From Janthinobacterium agaricidamnosum (GTDB lineage: Bacteria > Pseudomonadota > Gammaproteobacteria > Burkholderiales > Burkholderiaceae_D), in NCBI RefSeq assembly GCF_003667705.1, contig NZ_CP033019.1:3968001-4032000 (forward strand): a DNA stretch of 64,000 nt, given 5' to 3'. The notes below the pieces were generated by a model that did no database searches, was not told the DNA's origin, and worked only from the letters and a program-made list of their open reading frames with translations. Positions 19,701 through 27,765 of the stretch are shown piece after piece. Within the stretch, counting starts at the first letter, position 1. Each line of letters opens with the position of its first letter. The position numbers and the translations under genes were made by a program.

Positions 19701-19830
19701 TGGGGAAGTCCACCTGCGGCAAGGCGGCCAGCGGCAGGAACTTGAAGCCGACCAGCCCCGCCAGCACGATGGCCAGCATCAGCAGCGCCGTGGCGACGGG
19801 GCGCTTGATGAACGGCGTCGATGGACTCAT
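16714..19830 (-). CDS. mdtB: RND multidrug efflux permease, MdtB-like
   Basis: A 1038-residue inner-membrane permease, usual length for the family. Its segments FIKRPVATALLMLAIVLAG, LPQVDFPTIQVQTLYPGAS, RQFGQMSGLQRMSS and SLSGGQRPAVRIQG match the MdtB subunit closely. Twelve membrane helices and two periplasmic porter/docking regions are expected. It uses the proton gradient to expel substrates through the adaptor and the outer-membrane channel. It is the first of two different permeases encoded in tandem, the signature of MdtABC/MuxABC-type pumps. The ATG at 19830 overlaps the adaptor stop by 4 bp. The substrate range cannot be read from sequence. Confidence 0.94.
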   Translation of the reverse strand: MSPSTPFIKRPVATALLMLAIVLAGLVGFKFLPLAALPQVDFPTIQVQTLYPGASPEVMGQTVTAPLERQFGQMSGLQRMSSTSAAGVSLITLQFTLGQTLDVAEQEVQAAINAGGSLLPTDLPAPPVYAKINPADAPVLTLAITSDTMPLTQVQNIVNTRLALKISQVNGVGLVSLSGGQRPAVRIQGDTKLLASYGLGLDSLRTAIAAANVNSAKGSFDGPTRSFTINANDQLVTAEDYKRLIITYKNGAPVRLADVANVVDSAENTRLGAWSGRQPAIILNVQRQPGANVIKTVDAIKALLPDLQASLPAAMKLDVLSDRTTGIRASVEHVEMELLLSVLLVVLVIFAFLHSLRATVIASLSVPISLIGACGVMYLLGYSLNNLSLMALTIATGFVVDDAIVMIENIARYIEEGETPMAAALKGASQIGFTIISLTVSLIAVLIPLLFMGDVVGRLFREFAMTLAITILISAVVSLTLVPMMSARWLKSHADEKISATGQRIQAFLDKVIHQYDLALVWVLKRQGLTLLVALATLLLTVVLYITIPKGLFPTQDTGQLQARIETSQAVSYARMAALQQAAASALLEDPAVDTLSSLVGVDAANNTMLHTGSMLINLKRPRSGSQDEIMERLRNRVAKVAGVTLYLQPTQDLTIDAESGPTQYRVSLEGADTATVTEWAGKLAARMREQSQLRNVVTDAGATGAAVTVAIDRDSAARMSVTTATVDDALYNAFGQRIISTIFTETNQYRVILEAQPGIVTTPADLSDLQVRTGSGKSTPLSAFASVSEKQAPLQITHVAQYPATTLGFDTTQGVALGSAVDAIRQAAKDIALPPSVTLTFLGAAGAYENSLSNQLWLILAAVVCVYIVLGVLYESYIHPLTILSTLPSAGVGALLALMISGQDLGVIGIIGIILLIGIVKKNAIMMIDFAIEAERDEGKSPQDAIHQAALLRFRPILMTTLAALFAAVPLMLGWGEGAELRRPLGLAIFGGLIVSQVLTLFTTPVIYLGFDRLGQRFAGKGKNAVSLDKPGAGSAA

Positions 19831-21188
19831 TGCGCTGCGCCCTTCGCCGGAGCGGTCGCCGGCGCACTGGCGGGAGCGGAGGCGGACGCCGAAGCGCTGG
19901 CCGCGCCGTCAGCATGCTGGCGGCGGTGGCGGCGTTCGCCGTTCGCGCCGGCAGCACCTGCGCCGCCCATGGCCGGCTTGTCGCCCGCCAGCATGACCTT
20001 CGCGCCTTCCTTCAGGCGGTCGGCGCCTTCCGTGATGACTTGCTCTCCCGCTTCCAGGCCGGCGCGGATTTCCACCATGTCGGTGGTGGCCTGGCCCCGC
20101 GTGACCATGCGCACGGTGACGGTCTTGTCGGCCTTGAGCACATACACGAAGTCGCCGTTGTTACTGTGACGCAGGGCCGTCACGGGTACCAGCACGGCGC
20201 CCGTGATGTTGCCCAGTTCCAGCCGCACGTTGACGAACTGGCTGGGGAACAAGGCCATCTTGTCGTTCGTGTAACGGGCCTTGGCGCGCACGGTGCCCGT
20301 CTGCACGTCGACCTGGTTGTCGAGCGCCGTCAGGCTGCCCTTGTCCAGCGTATGCGTGCGCGTGCGGTCCAGCGCCAGCGCCGCCAGGGCCGAGCCGCCA
20401 TTCAGGCGCTCCTGGATGGTCTGCACCTTATCCTGCGGCACGGAAAATTCCACGTCGATGGGCGAGAGCTGCGTCACGACCACCACGCCGCCCGTGTCGC
20501 TGGTGCTCACCAGGTTGCCGATATCGACCACCTTCAGGCCCGCGCGGCCGCTGATCGGCGACACCACCTTGGTGTAGCCGAGGTTCAGCCTGGCCGTGCC
20601 TTCGGACGCGCGGTCCGTCATGACGGTGCCTTCCAGCTGTTTTACCAATGCGGCCTGCGTGTCGACGTCCTGGCGCGCGATGGAATCCTGGCCCAGCAGG
20701 GTTTGATAGCGTTTCAGGGTCAGGCGCGCGTTTTCCAGCTGCGCTTCATCGCGCTGGCGCTGGCCCGTGGCCTGCATCAGCGCCATCTCGAACTGGGCCG
20801 GATCGATCTGCGCCACCACCTGGCCCGCCTTGACCATGCCGCCTTCCTTGAATTTCAATTCCTTCAATATGCCCGACACTTGCGGGCGCACCGTCACGGT
20901 GGATGCGGCCGTCACCGTGCCCAGCGCATCGAGCACCACGGGCAGGTCGGACTTGACGGCCGTGGCCACGCCGACGGTGGTCGAGGGAGCGCCGCGGCGT
21001 CCGCCAGGCCCGCCGGGTCCGCCCGGGCCACCGGGACCGCCGGCACCGCCCTGGGCGCTGGCGCCGGAATGGGTCAGATACCAGGCACCGCCCCCCAGCG
21101 CCGCCATCACGGCCAGCGCGATGACCGTGCCGACGATTTTCGAACGGCGGCTGCGCCGCGGGGTATGGGGTGTTGTCTGCGAATCCAT
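19827..21188 (-). CDS. mdtA: RND efflux periplasmic adaptor, MdtA-like
   Basis: The 453-residue membrane-fusion protein connects the RND permeases to the outer-membrane channel. It has an N-terminal membrane anchor (about residues 17-38), a barrel-sandwich/lipoyl domain (PQVSGILKELKFKEGGMVKAG), an alpha-hairpin (about 165-220), a beta-barrel (VVSPISGRAGLKVVDIGNLV) and a low-complexity tail rich in Ala, Ser and Pro. A collagen-like run of four GGP units lies at about residues 49-61, between the anchor and the first domain, and is probably a flexible linker. It is the first gene of the efflux operon; a 34-bp dyad about 180 bp upstream is the likely control site. The final TGA overlaps the mdtB-like start by 4 bp. 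Confidence 0.94.
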   Translation of the reverse strand: MDSQTTPHTPRRSRRSKIVGTVIALAVMAALGGGAWYLTHSGASAQGGAGGPGGPGGPGGPGGRRGAPSTTVGVATAVKSDLPVVLDALGTVTAASTVTVRPQVSGILKELKFKEGGMVKAGQVVAQIDPAQFEMALMQATGQRQRDEAQLENARLTLKRYQTLLGQDSIARQDVDTQAALVKQLEGTVMTDRASEGTARLNLGYTKVVSPISGRAGLKVVDIGNLVSTSDTGGVVVVTQLSPIDVEFSVPQDKVQTIQERLNGGSALAALALDRTRTHTLDKGSLTALDNQVDVQTGTVRAKARYTNDKMALFPSQFVNVRLELGNITGAVLVPVTALRHSNNGDFVYVLKADKTVTVRMVTRGQATTDMVEIRAGLEAGEQVITEGADRLKEGAKVMLAGDKPAMGGAGAAGANGERRHRRQHADGAASASASASAPASAPATAPAKGAAQ

Positions 21189-21624
21189 CGCTTATCCTTG
21201 TAGTGGCCGCTGGCACGGCGATTCTGTGGCGCCGGCCGAGGTGGAACACACTCAGGCCGGACGACCGTTTTTCGGGGTTGTTTCGGTACTCAGCCGGGGA
21301 GTCAAGAGCTGAAAATCAGCTGAAAAAACATCGCTCTCCAGCGTGAAACGACTCTAGCATAGTCATGTAACTGTTTCATTTCTACTTGAAACAATTACAC
21401 ACAGCCTGGCAGGCATGGGAGGACCAGGCGGGCCGGCAGGCGGGCCGACCCTGTGGGGTAACGGTGGAAAAATCAGGCTTGCGGGGCGTCATCGCCCGGC
21501 GTGCGCCAGACGCGGGCGACTCGCATGCAGATACAAACTCGCTACAAATCTCCCGCCAGCCGCCTTGACCCGGCGCCGCGCGGGGATCAAGTGGTCACAG
21601 ACGGCGGCGATTCTTTACCTGAAT
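21189..21624. other. Intergenic region between the efflux operon and GNAT gene
   Basis: A 436-bp stretch without a convincing gene. It must hold the promoter of the mdtA-like operon on the minus strand. The only strong structure is the dyad at 21366-21399, with a further GTGAAAC close to its left side (about 21341-21347). The remaining 200 bp towards the GNAT stop is GC-rich and shows nothing I recognise. Confidence 0.6.
21366..21399. promoter_or_regulatory. 34-bp dyad, candidate operator of the mdtABC-type efflux operon
   Basis: The left arm TGTAACTGTTTCA (21366-21378) and right arm TGAAACAATTACA (21387-21399) are reverse complements at 12 of 13 positions, with an 8-bp AT-rich spacer. No U-tract follows on either strand, so it is not a terminator. 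Its size and symmetry suit a dimeric or tandem regulator site. No regulator gene is adjacent, so the binding protein is unknown. It lies 178 bp upstream of the operon start codon. Confidence 0.6.
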
Positions 21625-22170
21625 TTACAAGGTCATGCCGAGGATGACATCCTGGTAGTCGGTGCGGCCGACGCGGAAGGTGCGCCGTCCCACCTGCGCA
21701 AAGCCGCAGCGCGCATAAAACGCCAGCGCGTCGTGGTTTTCCGCGTACACGCCCAGCAGCACGCGCCCTGCCCCGCCGGCGCGCGCTTGGCTCAGCGCCG
21801 CCTGCATCAGGCGCTGGCCCACGCGCCGGCCCTGGAAGCGGTGCAGCAGGTAGATGCGCTTGATTTCCAGGTCGTCCGGACGCGGGTCCGCCACCGGCAG
21901 GCTGGCGGGACTGAGCACCAGATAACCGACGGGTGCGCCGCCGGGCATAGCCTCGGCCAGCCACAGGCGCATGGCCGGCAGCGCCAGCCAGTCGCGGTAC
22001 AGCTGCGCGTCATGCTGGCGCTGGCAATGGGCGATGACGTCGGCGCCATCGAGGATGCCGGCGAACGCTTCCAGGAAGGTGGCCTGTCCCACCAGCGCCA
22101 GCGCCTGTTCATCGCCCTTGATGCAAGGGCGGATGGTGATACCCGTGGGTCCACTCATGTCGCTTGCCAT
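21625..22170 (-). CDS. GNAT family N-acetyltransferase
   Basis: A 181-residue single-domain acetyltransferase that transfers acetyl from acetyl-CoA to an amine. The GNAT fold is supported by the N-terminal ITIRPCIKGDEQALALV strand/helix, the acetyl-CoA pyrophosphate-binding motif A (RFQGRRVGQRLMQAAL, about 112-127) and the C-terminal ENHDALAFYARCGFAQVG. The start at ATG 22170 has AGGAG 7 nt upstream. It is separated from sppA by a hairpin terminator. The substrate is not predictable from sequence. Confidence 0.88.
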   Translation of the reverse strand: MASDMSGPTGITIRPCIKGDEQALALVGQATFLEAFAGILDGADVIAHCQRQHDAQLYRDWLALPAMRLWLAEAMPGGAPVGYLVLSPASLPVADPRPDDLEIKRIYLLHRFQGRRVGQRLMQAALSQARAGGAGRVLLGVYAENHDALAFYARCGFAQVGRRTFRVGRTDYQDVILGMTL

Positions 22171-22191
22171 AGTCTGCTCCTCAAGGAAAAC

Positions 22192-22211
22192 AAGCCGGGC
22201 GAAGCCGGCTT
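22192..22211 (-). terminator. Rho-independent terminator of sppA
   Basis: Arms AAGCCGG (22192-22198) and CCGGCTT (22205-22211) with a 6-nt loop; on the minus strand the stem is followed by GTTTTCC. It lies 37 nt past the sppA stop and just before the GNAT start. Confidence 0.7.
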
Positions 22212-22247
22212 GGGGATGTCATCTATATTGCCGTGTAAGGCCTGACT

Positions 22248-24122
22248 TTACTTGCCGCCCAGGGGCACCTCGCACAGGCAATGCGTAAGCGCCATGAACG
22301 GTTTGCGCTCGCGCGTGATGCCCGACAGCCAGGAGAGGTCCTGCGCCATGCCCAGCGCCGCATCGGCTGGCAAGCCCGTGCCGGCCAGGCCCAGTTTCAC
22401 GTGCTCGCCCAGCCCCAGCGAGGCCATGGCCTTGGAACCGAACATGCCGATCAGGCGATCGACGTTCGACGTTTCCTGTTCCAGGTAGGTCACGCGGTAG
22501 TCGGCGCCCATATTGGCCCGCTTGGCGGCCGAGGCCAGCGCATCGCCATAGCTGCCGATGCGGTCGACCAGGTTGCGCTCTTTCGCCTGCAAGCCCGTCC
22601 AGACGCGGCCCTGCGCCACTGCATCGATCTTTTCCGGCGTCGTCTTGCGCGCCTTGGCCGCCAGGTTCAGGAAGTCGCCATACACGTGGTTGATCGAACC
22701 CTGGATCACTTCGGCGAAGCGGGGATCGAGCGGGCGCAAGGGGTTGCCCGCGTCGGCCAGCCACGTGGTCGGCGAGCCGGCCGTGTGGATGCCCAGCTTT
22801 TCCACCACCTTGTCGGCCGTCGGCAGAATCGCGAACACGCCGATGGAGCCGGTGATGGTAGCCGCGTCGGCGATCACTTCATCGGACGAGGTGCTGATCC
22901 AGTAGCCGCCCGAAGCGGCCACGTTGCCCATCGAGACGACCACCGGCTTGCCGGCGGCGCGCGTCAGTTCCAGTTCGCGGCGGATCAGTTCCGAGCCGAA
23001 GGCGCTGCCGCCCGGCGAATCGACGCGCAGCACGACGGCCTTGATCGACTTGTCTTCGCGCGCCTGGCGGATCAGGCGCGAGGTGGACAGGCCGCCGATG
23101 GCGCCCGGCGGCGCGATGCCGTCGCCGATTTCACCGGAGGCGATGACCACGCCGACGGCGTCGCCGATGTGCACGGGGCGCAGACGCGCCAGGTAATCGG
23201 TGTAGTTCACCTGGCGGAAGTTCGTGCCTTCCGTGTTCTTGGCGCCGCGCGCCATCATGAACTGGCGCAGTTCATCGCGCGTTTTCAGGCCGTCGACCAG
23301 TTTTCCATTGAGCGACAGCTTGGCAATGTCGCCACCGGCAGCCGTCATCAAGGCTGGCAGGTTGTCGATCGTTTGCATGATCGCGCCGGCCGGCAGCTTG
23401 CGCGCCTTTTCCACGTCCGTCGTGTAGGTGGTCCACAGGCCGTTGTTCAGGTAGCGGTCCGCTTCAGCCGCCGCTTCGGACGGGCCGTTGGCGATGAAAG
23501 GCTCGGCCGCGCTTTTATACGTACCGACCTTCAGCAGGTTGACCGTCACGCCCACCTTGTCGAGCGCGTCGCGGTAGTAATTGCGGTAGCGGCCAAAGCC
23601 TTCCAGCATGACGCCGCCCATCGGGTGCAGGAACACCTCGTCGGCCTTGGCCGCCACCAGGTACTGGCGCTGGTTGTAGCTCGAACCCCAGGCCGTCACT
23701 TTCTTGCCCGTGGCGCGGAAACGCTCCACGCCGGCCGCCACTTCGCGCAGCGACGCCAGGCCGCCCCCCTGCAATTCGTCGAGCAGGATCACCATGGAAC
23801 CGATGTTCTTGTCCTTGCCGGCCGTGTCGAGCACCGCCAGCACGTCGCGCAGCTGCACGCTTTTCTTGACTTCGCCGCTGACATTGGCCAGCACGGCCTC
23901 GCGCACGCCGCCCGGGGTTTCCTCGACCAGCGGGCCTTGCAAGTCGAGTACCAGGGTGGTCTTGTCCGCCAGGGGCTTGGCGCCGCCGCCAAAGATGGCA
24001 ATCAGGATGGCGATGACGATCAGCAGGAAAATCAGGTTGATGACCGCGCGGCGGGTGGCGTCCAGCGCGCGCCAGAATGCGCCAAAGCCGCGGCGTAGCG
24101 GCGGGAAGGGGTTGAGTGACAT
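22248..24122 (-). CDS. sppA: Signal peptide peptidase SppA, 67K type
   Basis: A 624-residue inner-membrane protease that degrades cleaved signal peptides. One membrane anchor lies near the N-terminus (about residues 27-45, INLIFLLIVIAILIAIFGG). Two ClpP-like repeats follow: the N-terminal one carries the general-base lysine in YLVAAKADEVFLHP, and the C-terminal one carries the nucleophilic serine in SMGNVAASGGYWIS. This Ser-Lys dyad is typical of the long 67K form found in E. coli (618 aa). The ATG at 24122 has GGAG 9 nt upstream. It appears monocistronic, with its own terminator. Confidence 0.95.
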   Translation of the reverse strand: MSLNPFPPLRRGFGAFWRALDATRRAVINLIFLLIVIAILIAIFGGGAKPLADKTTLVLDLQGPLVEETPGGVREAVLANVSGEVKKSVQLRDVLAVLDTAGKDKNIGSMVILLDELQGGGLASLREVAAGVERFRATGKKVTAWGSSYNQRQYLVAAKADEVFLHPMGGVMLEGFGRYRNYYRDALDKVGVTVNLLKVGTYKSAAEPFIANGPSEAAAEADRYLNNGLWTTYTTDVEKARKLPAGAIMQTIDNLPALMTAAGGDIAKLSLNGKLVDGLKTRDELRQFMMARGAKNTEGTNFRQVNYTDYLARLRPVHIGDAVGVVIASGEIGDGIAPPGAIGGLSTSRLIRQAREDKSIKAVVLRVDSPGGSAFGSELIRRELELTRAAGKPVVVSMGNVAASGGYWISTSSDEVIADAATITGSIGVFAILPTADKVVEKLGIHTAGSPTTWLADAGNPLRPLDPRFAEVIQGSINHVYGDFLNLAAKARKTTPEKIDAVAQGRVWTGLQAKERNLVDRIGSYGDALASAAKRANMGADYRVTYLEQETSNVDRLIGMFGSKAMASLGLGEHVKLGLAGTGLPADAALGMAQDLSWLSGITRERKPFMALTHCLCEVPLGGK

Positions 24123-24197
24123 CGATGCTCCGTGAGGTTATGTACCTAAAGGAAATCAATATAGCTGAAAATGGCCGCGATCGCCTTGGGATTCGTC

Positions 24198-25676
24198 TTA
24201 TTTTGACAAGTATTGCGTGTCCTGGCCGCCCTGCCCCGGGGGCGTGGAAATGAGGAACAGGCCTGCGAGTACCAAGGCGCCGTTCAGGATCAGCAGTTCC
24301 AGGCCGATGCGGTAATGCTCGAACAGCCGCGCCTGCTCCCCTTCGATCAGCGCGCACAGCAGCGGCCCGGCCACGGCCACCAGCGGCACCCAGCGGTCGC
24401 GTACATCGCGCCGGCTCAGCAGGCCGAAGGCGAACAGACCCAGCAGCGGACCATAGGTATAGCTGGCCAGCTTCAGGATCACGCCTATCATGCTGGGGTC
24501 ATCCAGCCATTTGAAGGCCATGATCAATATCAGGAACAGGGCGGCGAACCCCAGGTGCACACGGCGGCGCCAGCGCATCTGCGCGGCCGCGCTCAAGTCC
24601 GGCCTGCGCTGCACGCCCAAAATATCGATGCAGAAGGTGGACGTGAGCGCCGTCAATGCCCCATCCACGCTGGGAAACAGGGCGGAAATGAGCGCGATGA
24701 AAAAAATCAGCTGCACCACGGCGGGAAAGTGCCGCAGCACGACGGCGGGAAACAGTTTGTCGCCTGTCGCCGTCACGCCGGCCAGCGGCGCATACAGGTG
24801 CAGCAAGCCGCCGAGGAAGAGGAACAGCAGCAAGACGCCCGTCAGCACCACGGTCAGGCTGAGCATGTTCTTTTGCGAGTCGCGCAAGGTGCGCACGGAA
24901 ATGTTCTTTTGCATCATTTCCTGGTCCATGCCCGTCATGGCAATCGTGATGAACATGCCGGCAAGAATGTGCTTCCACACATAGGCGGGGCTGTCCGGAT
25001 CGACGGTGAAGATGCGCGTGAACCCTTGCGCGCGCATGCGCTCGAGGCTGTCGACGAGCGACAGGTCCATCGCGTGCAGCAAAAACACGCTGCAGATGAC
25101 GAGGCCGGCCAGCATGCACGCCGTTTGCAGGGTATCGGTCCAGACGATGGTTTTCACGCCGCCCTCGTACGTGTACAGCAGGATCAGCAGCAGCACGACG
25201 CACGACGTCAGCCAGAACGGCACGCCCAGGCTGTCGAGTATGGTGGCTTGCAGGATATTGACCACCAGATACAGCCGCGCCGTGGCGCCCAGCAGCCGCG
25301 AGACGATGAAAAACGCCGCCCCGCTCTGGTAGGAGCGCCGGCCCAGGCGCAGTTCCAGGTAGCGGTAAATGGAAGTGAGCTGCAGCCGGTAATACAGCGG
25401 CAGCAAAATAAACGTGATAGCCAGGTAGCCGAGCACGTAGCCGATCATCAGCTGGATGTAGCCGAAACCGTTGCTGCCCACGGCGCCGGGCACGCTGATG
25501 AAGGTCACGCCCGTGAGCGTGGTGCCGACCATGCCGAAGGCCACCAGCATCCAGTTGCTGTCCTTGTTGCCGATGAAGAAACTCTCATTGGTGGCGTGGC
25601 GCGAGGTGCGCCATGCCACGCCCAGCAGGATCAGGAAATACGCGAGGACGACGGCAAACAGGATCGCTGGGGACAT
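24198..25676 (-). CDS. Sodium:solute symporter (SSS family)
   Basis: A 492-residue integral membrane protein with about 13 hydrophobic segments, the usual SSS topology. Family features are the N-terminal ATNESFFIGNKDSNWMLVAFG segment, the sodium-site region GTTLTGVTFISVPG and the central YTYEGGVKTIVWTD segment. It couples sodium entry to uptake of an organic solute that the sequence does not identify. No catabolic genes are adjacent. The ATG at 25676 has no strong ribosome site. Confidence 0.88.
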   Translation of the reverse strand: MSPAILFAVVLAYFLILLGVAWRTSRHATNESFFIGNKDSNWMLVAFGMVGTTLTGVTFISVPGAVGSNGFGYIQLMIGYVLGYLAITFILLPLYYRLQLTSIYRYLELRLGRRSYQSGAAFFIVSRLLGATARLYLVVNILQATILDSLGVPFWLTSCVVLLLILLYTYEGGVKTIVWTDTLQTACMLAGLVICSVFLLHAMDLSLVDSLERMRAQGFTRIFTVDPDSPAYVWKHILAGMFITIAMTGMDQEMMQKNISVRTLRDSQKNMLSLTVVLTGVLLLFLFLGGLLHLYAPLAGVTATGDKLFPAVVLRHFPAVVQLIFFIALISALFPSVDGALTALTSTFCIDILGVQRRPDLSAAAQMRWRRRVHLGFAALFLILIMAFKWLDDPSMIGVILKLASYTYGPLLGLFAFGLLSRRDVRDRWVPLVAVAGPLLCALIEGEQARLFEHYRIGLELLILNGALVLAGLFLISTPPGQGGQDTQYLSK

Positions 25677-25776
25677 GGCAGATACGGTACTGAGCTAAGG
25701 TGGGCGGCAATATACACCGGATTGCCGCGCCCGTTGCTGGAGGCGGCTAAAAGCGCCCCCCCAGCCAGCCGCCACA

Positions 25777-26415
25777 CTAGCCGCCCGAGGCGCGCCGCGC
25801 GGCATGCAGCGCGGCCAGCGCCGTTCTGAAGTGCACATTCGGCGTTTCCTGGCAGAAGTTGTCCGCCGCGCCGCTGCCGCCCAGCAGCGGGCTCACCAGC
25901 GGCGCATAATGCATGCCCTGGCGCAATGGGCCAAGCTGGCTTTCGACGGCCTGCAGGCGACGCGCATCGACCAGGGCAAAGCGCTCGGTCAGCACCTGTG
26001 CGAACAGTTCCTGTGCGCTATGCGCAAGCACGAACGATTCGAAGGTATCGATGGCGAACAGCAAATAGAGCACGCTGTCGCCATCGTGGCGGTAGCCGAG
26101 CTGATCGCCAAAGCAGGTTTCGGCAAAGAACACGGGACCGCCCTCTGCCGGGCACGGGAAAATCTCCGTCCAGAAATCTTGACGGTTCCACTCCTGCAGG
26201 CAATCGCGCGGCGCCGGCGTTGCGCCGTCACCAAAAAAGTACAGATCGTTGCGGCCGAAATAGCCGCCGCCCACCTGCCGCAGAAATGCCGCGAGGTCGT
26301 CGGGCAAGGCCACGCCCAGTACGTGCTCCGTAAAGGCAGCCAGCTTGCCGGCATCGGCGCTCACGCGCTGCGCCGGGGGAAACGCGTGTAAAAACGCCTG
26401 GTACTCGACATCCAT
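25777..26415 (-). CDS. SMI1/KNR4 (SUKH) family protein
   Basis: A 212-residue cytoplasmic protein with the SUKH signature LPDDLAAFLRQVGGGYFG followed by DLYFFG near the N-terminus, and DGDSVLYLLFAIDTFESFV in the middle. SUKH proteins are often immunity proteins against contact-dependent toxins, but many stand-alone copies have other or unknown roles. No toxin gene lies beside this one, so an immunity function is not supported. The start at ATG 26415 is preferred, with GGAG 8 nt upstream; ATGs at 26421 and 26448 are also in frame. It follows the YeeE-type gene by 47 nt on the same strand. Confidence 0.75.
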   Translation of the reverse strand: MDVEYQAFLHAFPPAQRVSADAGKLAAFTEHVLGVALPDDLAAFLRQVGGGYFGRNDLYFFGDGATPAPRDCLQEWNRQDFWTEIFPCPAEGGPVFFAETCFGDQLGYRHDGDSVLYLLFAIDTFESFVLAHSAQELFAQVLTERFALVDARRLQAVESQLGPLRQGMHYAPLVSPLLGGSGAADNFCQETPNVHFRTALAALHAARRASGG

Positions 26416-26462
26416 GCACATTGCTCCATTAGTTTTCGGTACGGTCATTGACGGTGGATAAC

Positions 26463-27680
26463 TCAGCAGCCGGTCGGTTTGACTTTCTCCACTTCCAGGC
26501 CGAACCACGGGCGCAAACGCGTGCCGATGACGTTGCCGAGGAAAGCGCAGACCAGCCACAGCCAGCCGTGCAGGCTGCCCGAGATGATACCGCTGAAATA
26601 GGCGCCGATGTTGCAGCCGTAGGCCAGGCGCGCGCCGTAGCCGAGCAGCAAGCCGCCGACGACGGCGGCGATGATCGAGCGGCGCGGGATGCGCCACACG
26701 GGCGCGTAGCGGCCGGCCAGGGCCGCCGCCAGCATGGCGCCCAGCACGATGCCGATGTCCATCACGGAAGTCTTGTCCTGCGTCAGCGGCGCGGCCAGCG
26801 CGGCCGCGTTCGCTTTGGTCGACCAATAGGCCCAGCTGGCCGTATCGATGCCGATCACGGATGCCGCTTTCGCGCCCCACAGGGCGAACGCGGACGTCAC
26901 GCCCCATGGACGGCCCGACAGCGCCAGGGTGATGAAATTGAGTACGACGAGCGCGATGGCGCCCGCCACCAGCGGCCAGGGGCCGTGCAGCCAGGGCGAC
27001 GCCTGGGACGGGCGCAGCTGCGTGGCGACGAGCTTGCCGTGGCGGCGCTTTTCAACGAAGACCGTGAGGCCGGCGATCAGCGCGAAAACGATCCAGTTCA
27101 GCGCCAGCGCAGGTACCAAGCCCAAGGTCGTGACGAGGGAAATGGGTTGAAGTTGCGGCAGCGCCGTCCAGAACGGCATGTGCGCCGTGCCGATCACGGA
27201 GCCGACGATGAAGGCGGCCAGGGTGATGAGCATGCGCGTGCTGCCCCCGCCCACCGTGTACAGGGTGCCGGAGGCGCAACCGCCGCCCAGCTGCATGCCG
27301 ATGCCGAAGATGAAGGCGCCAACAATCACCGAGGTGCCGGCCGGAGACACCAGGCCCGCGACGGGCGTGCCGAACAGGGTGCCGGCCGACAGCGCGGGAA
27401 AGAACAGCGCCACGCCCACGGCCAGCATCAGCATTTGCGCGCGCAAGCCGTCGCCGCGGCCATCGGCAATGAAGACGCGCCAGGCCGATGTAAAACCGAA
27501 GGCCGCGTGATACAGGGTGATGCCGAGCAAGGCGCCCACCACGTACAGCGCGGACTGGGTGGCGCCCACCGTCAGCGCCAGGTACCAGGCGCCTAGCACG
27601 ATGAGCAACAGGGCGACGCCCAGCGGTTTCGGGTTGATGGCGGCGCGCAGGCGCAGCGGTGACATTGCGGTATCGGACAT
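26463..27680 (-). CDS. YeeE/YedE family membrane protein, putative sulfur-compound transporter
   Basis: A 405-residue protein with about 9-10 membrane helices. It holds two halves of the YeeE/YedE repeat, each with a conserved cysteine motif: GMQLGGGCASGTLYTVG in the first half and ARLAYGCNIGAYFSGIISG in the second. In TsuA/YeeE these cysteines relay thiosulfate through the membrane. The substrate here could be thiosulfate or a related sulfur species; no TusA-like partner or sulfur enzyme is adjacent. The start at ATG 27680 is a choice between several codons (TTG 27743, ATG 27713 and ATG 27665 are also in frame), and none has a clear ribosome site. A dyad lies in the leader immediately upstream. 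Confidence 0.85.
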   Translation of the reverse strand: MSDTAMSPLRLRAAINPKPLGVALLLIVLGAWYLALTVGATQSALYVVGALLGITLYHAAFGFTSAWRVFIADGRGDGLRAQMLMLAVGVALFFPALSAGTLFGTPVAGLVSPAGTSVIVGAFIFGIGMQLGGGCASGTLYTVGGGSTRMLITLAAFIVGSVIGTAHMPFWTALPQLQPISLVTTLGLVPALALNWIVFALIAGLTVFVEKRRHGKLVATQLRPSQASPWLHGPWPLVAGAIALVVLNFITLALSGRPWGVTSAFALWGAKAASVIGIDTASWAYWSTKANAAALAAPLTQDKTSVMDIGIVLGAMLAAALAGRYAPVWRIPRRSIIAAVVGGLLLGYGARLAYGCNIGAYFSGIISGSLHGWLWLVCAFLGNVIGTRLRPWFGLEVEKVKPTGC

Positions 27681-27689
27681 GGGGAATAT

Positions 27690-27733
27690 GGGCGAGAGAA
27701 AGGGAAACACCATTGTAAACCCTGCTCTCGCCC
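27690..27733. repeat. Inverted repeat in the leader of the YeeE-type gene
   Basis: Perfect 9-bp arms GGGCGAGAG (27690-27698) and CTCTCGCCC (27725-27733) with further pairing AGGG/CCCT inside. It lies between the MFS stop (27766) and the transporter start (27680) on the minus strand. No U-tract follows, so it could be a processing or 5'-leader structure, a weak terminator, or an operator. Confidence 0.5.
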
Positions 27734-27765
27734 GTGCCAGCAACTTGCTTGCAGATCAAGCAGGC

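Noticed and set aside
25777..26907. Long N-terminal extension of the SUKH protein
   Set aside because: The extension lies antisense-like within the YeeE-type gene and is Arg-rich shadow sequence. The family begins at the ATG near 26415.
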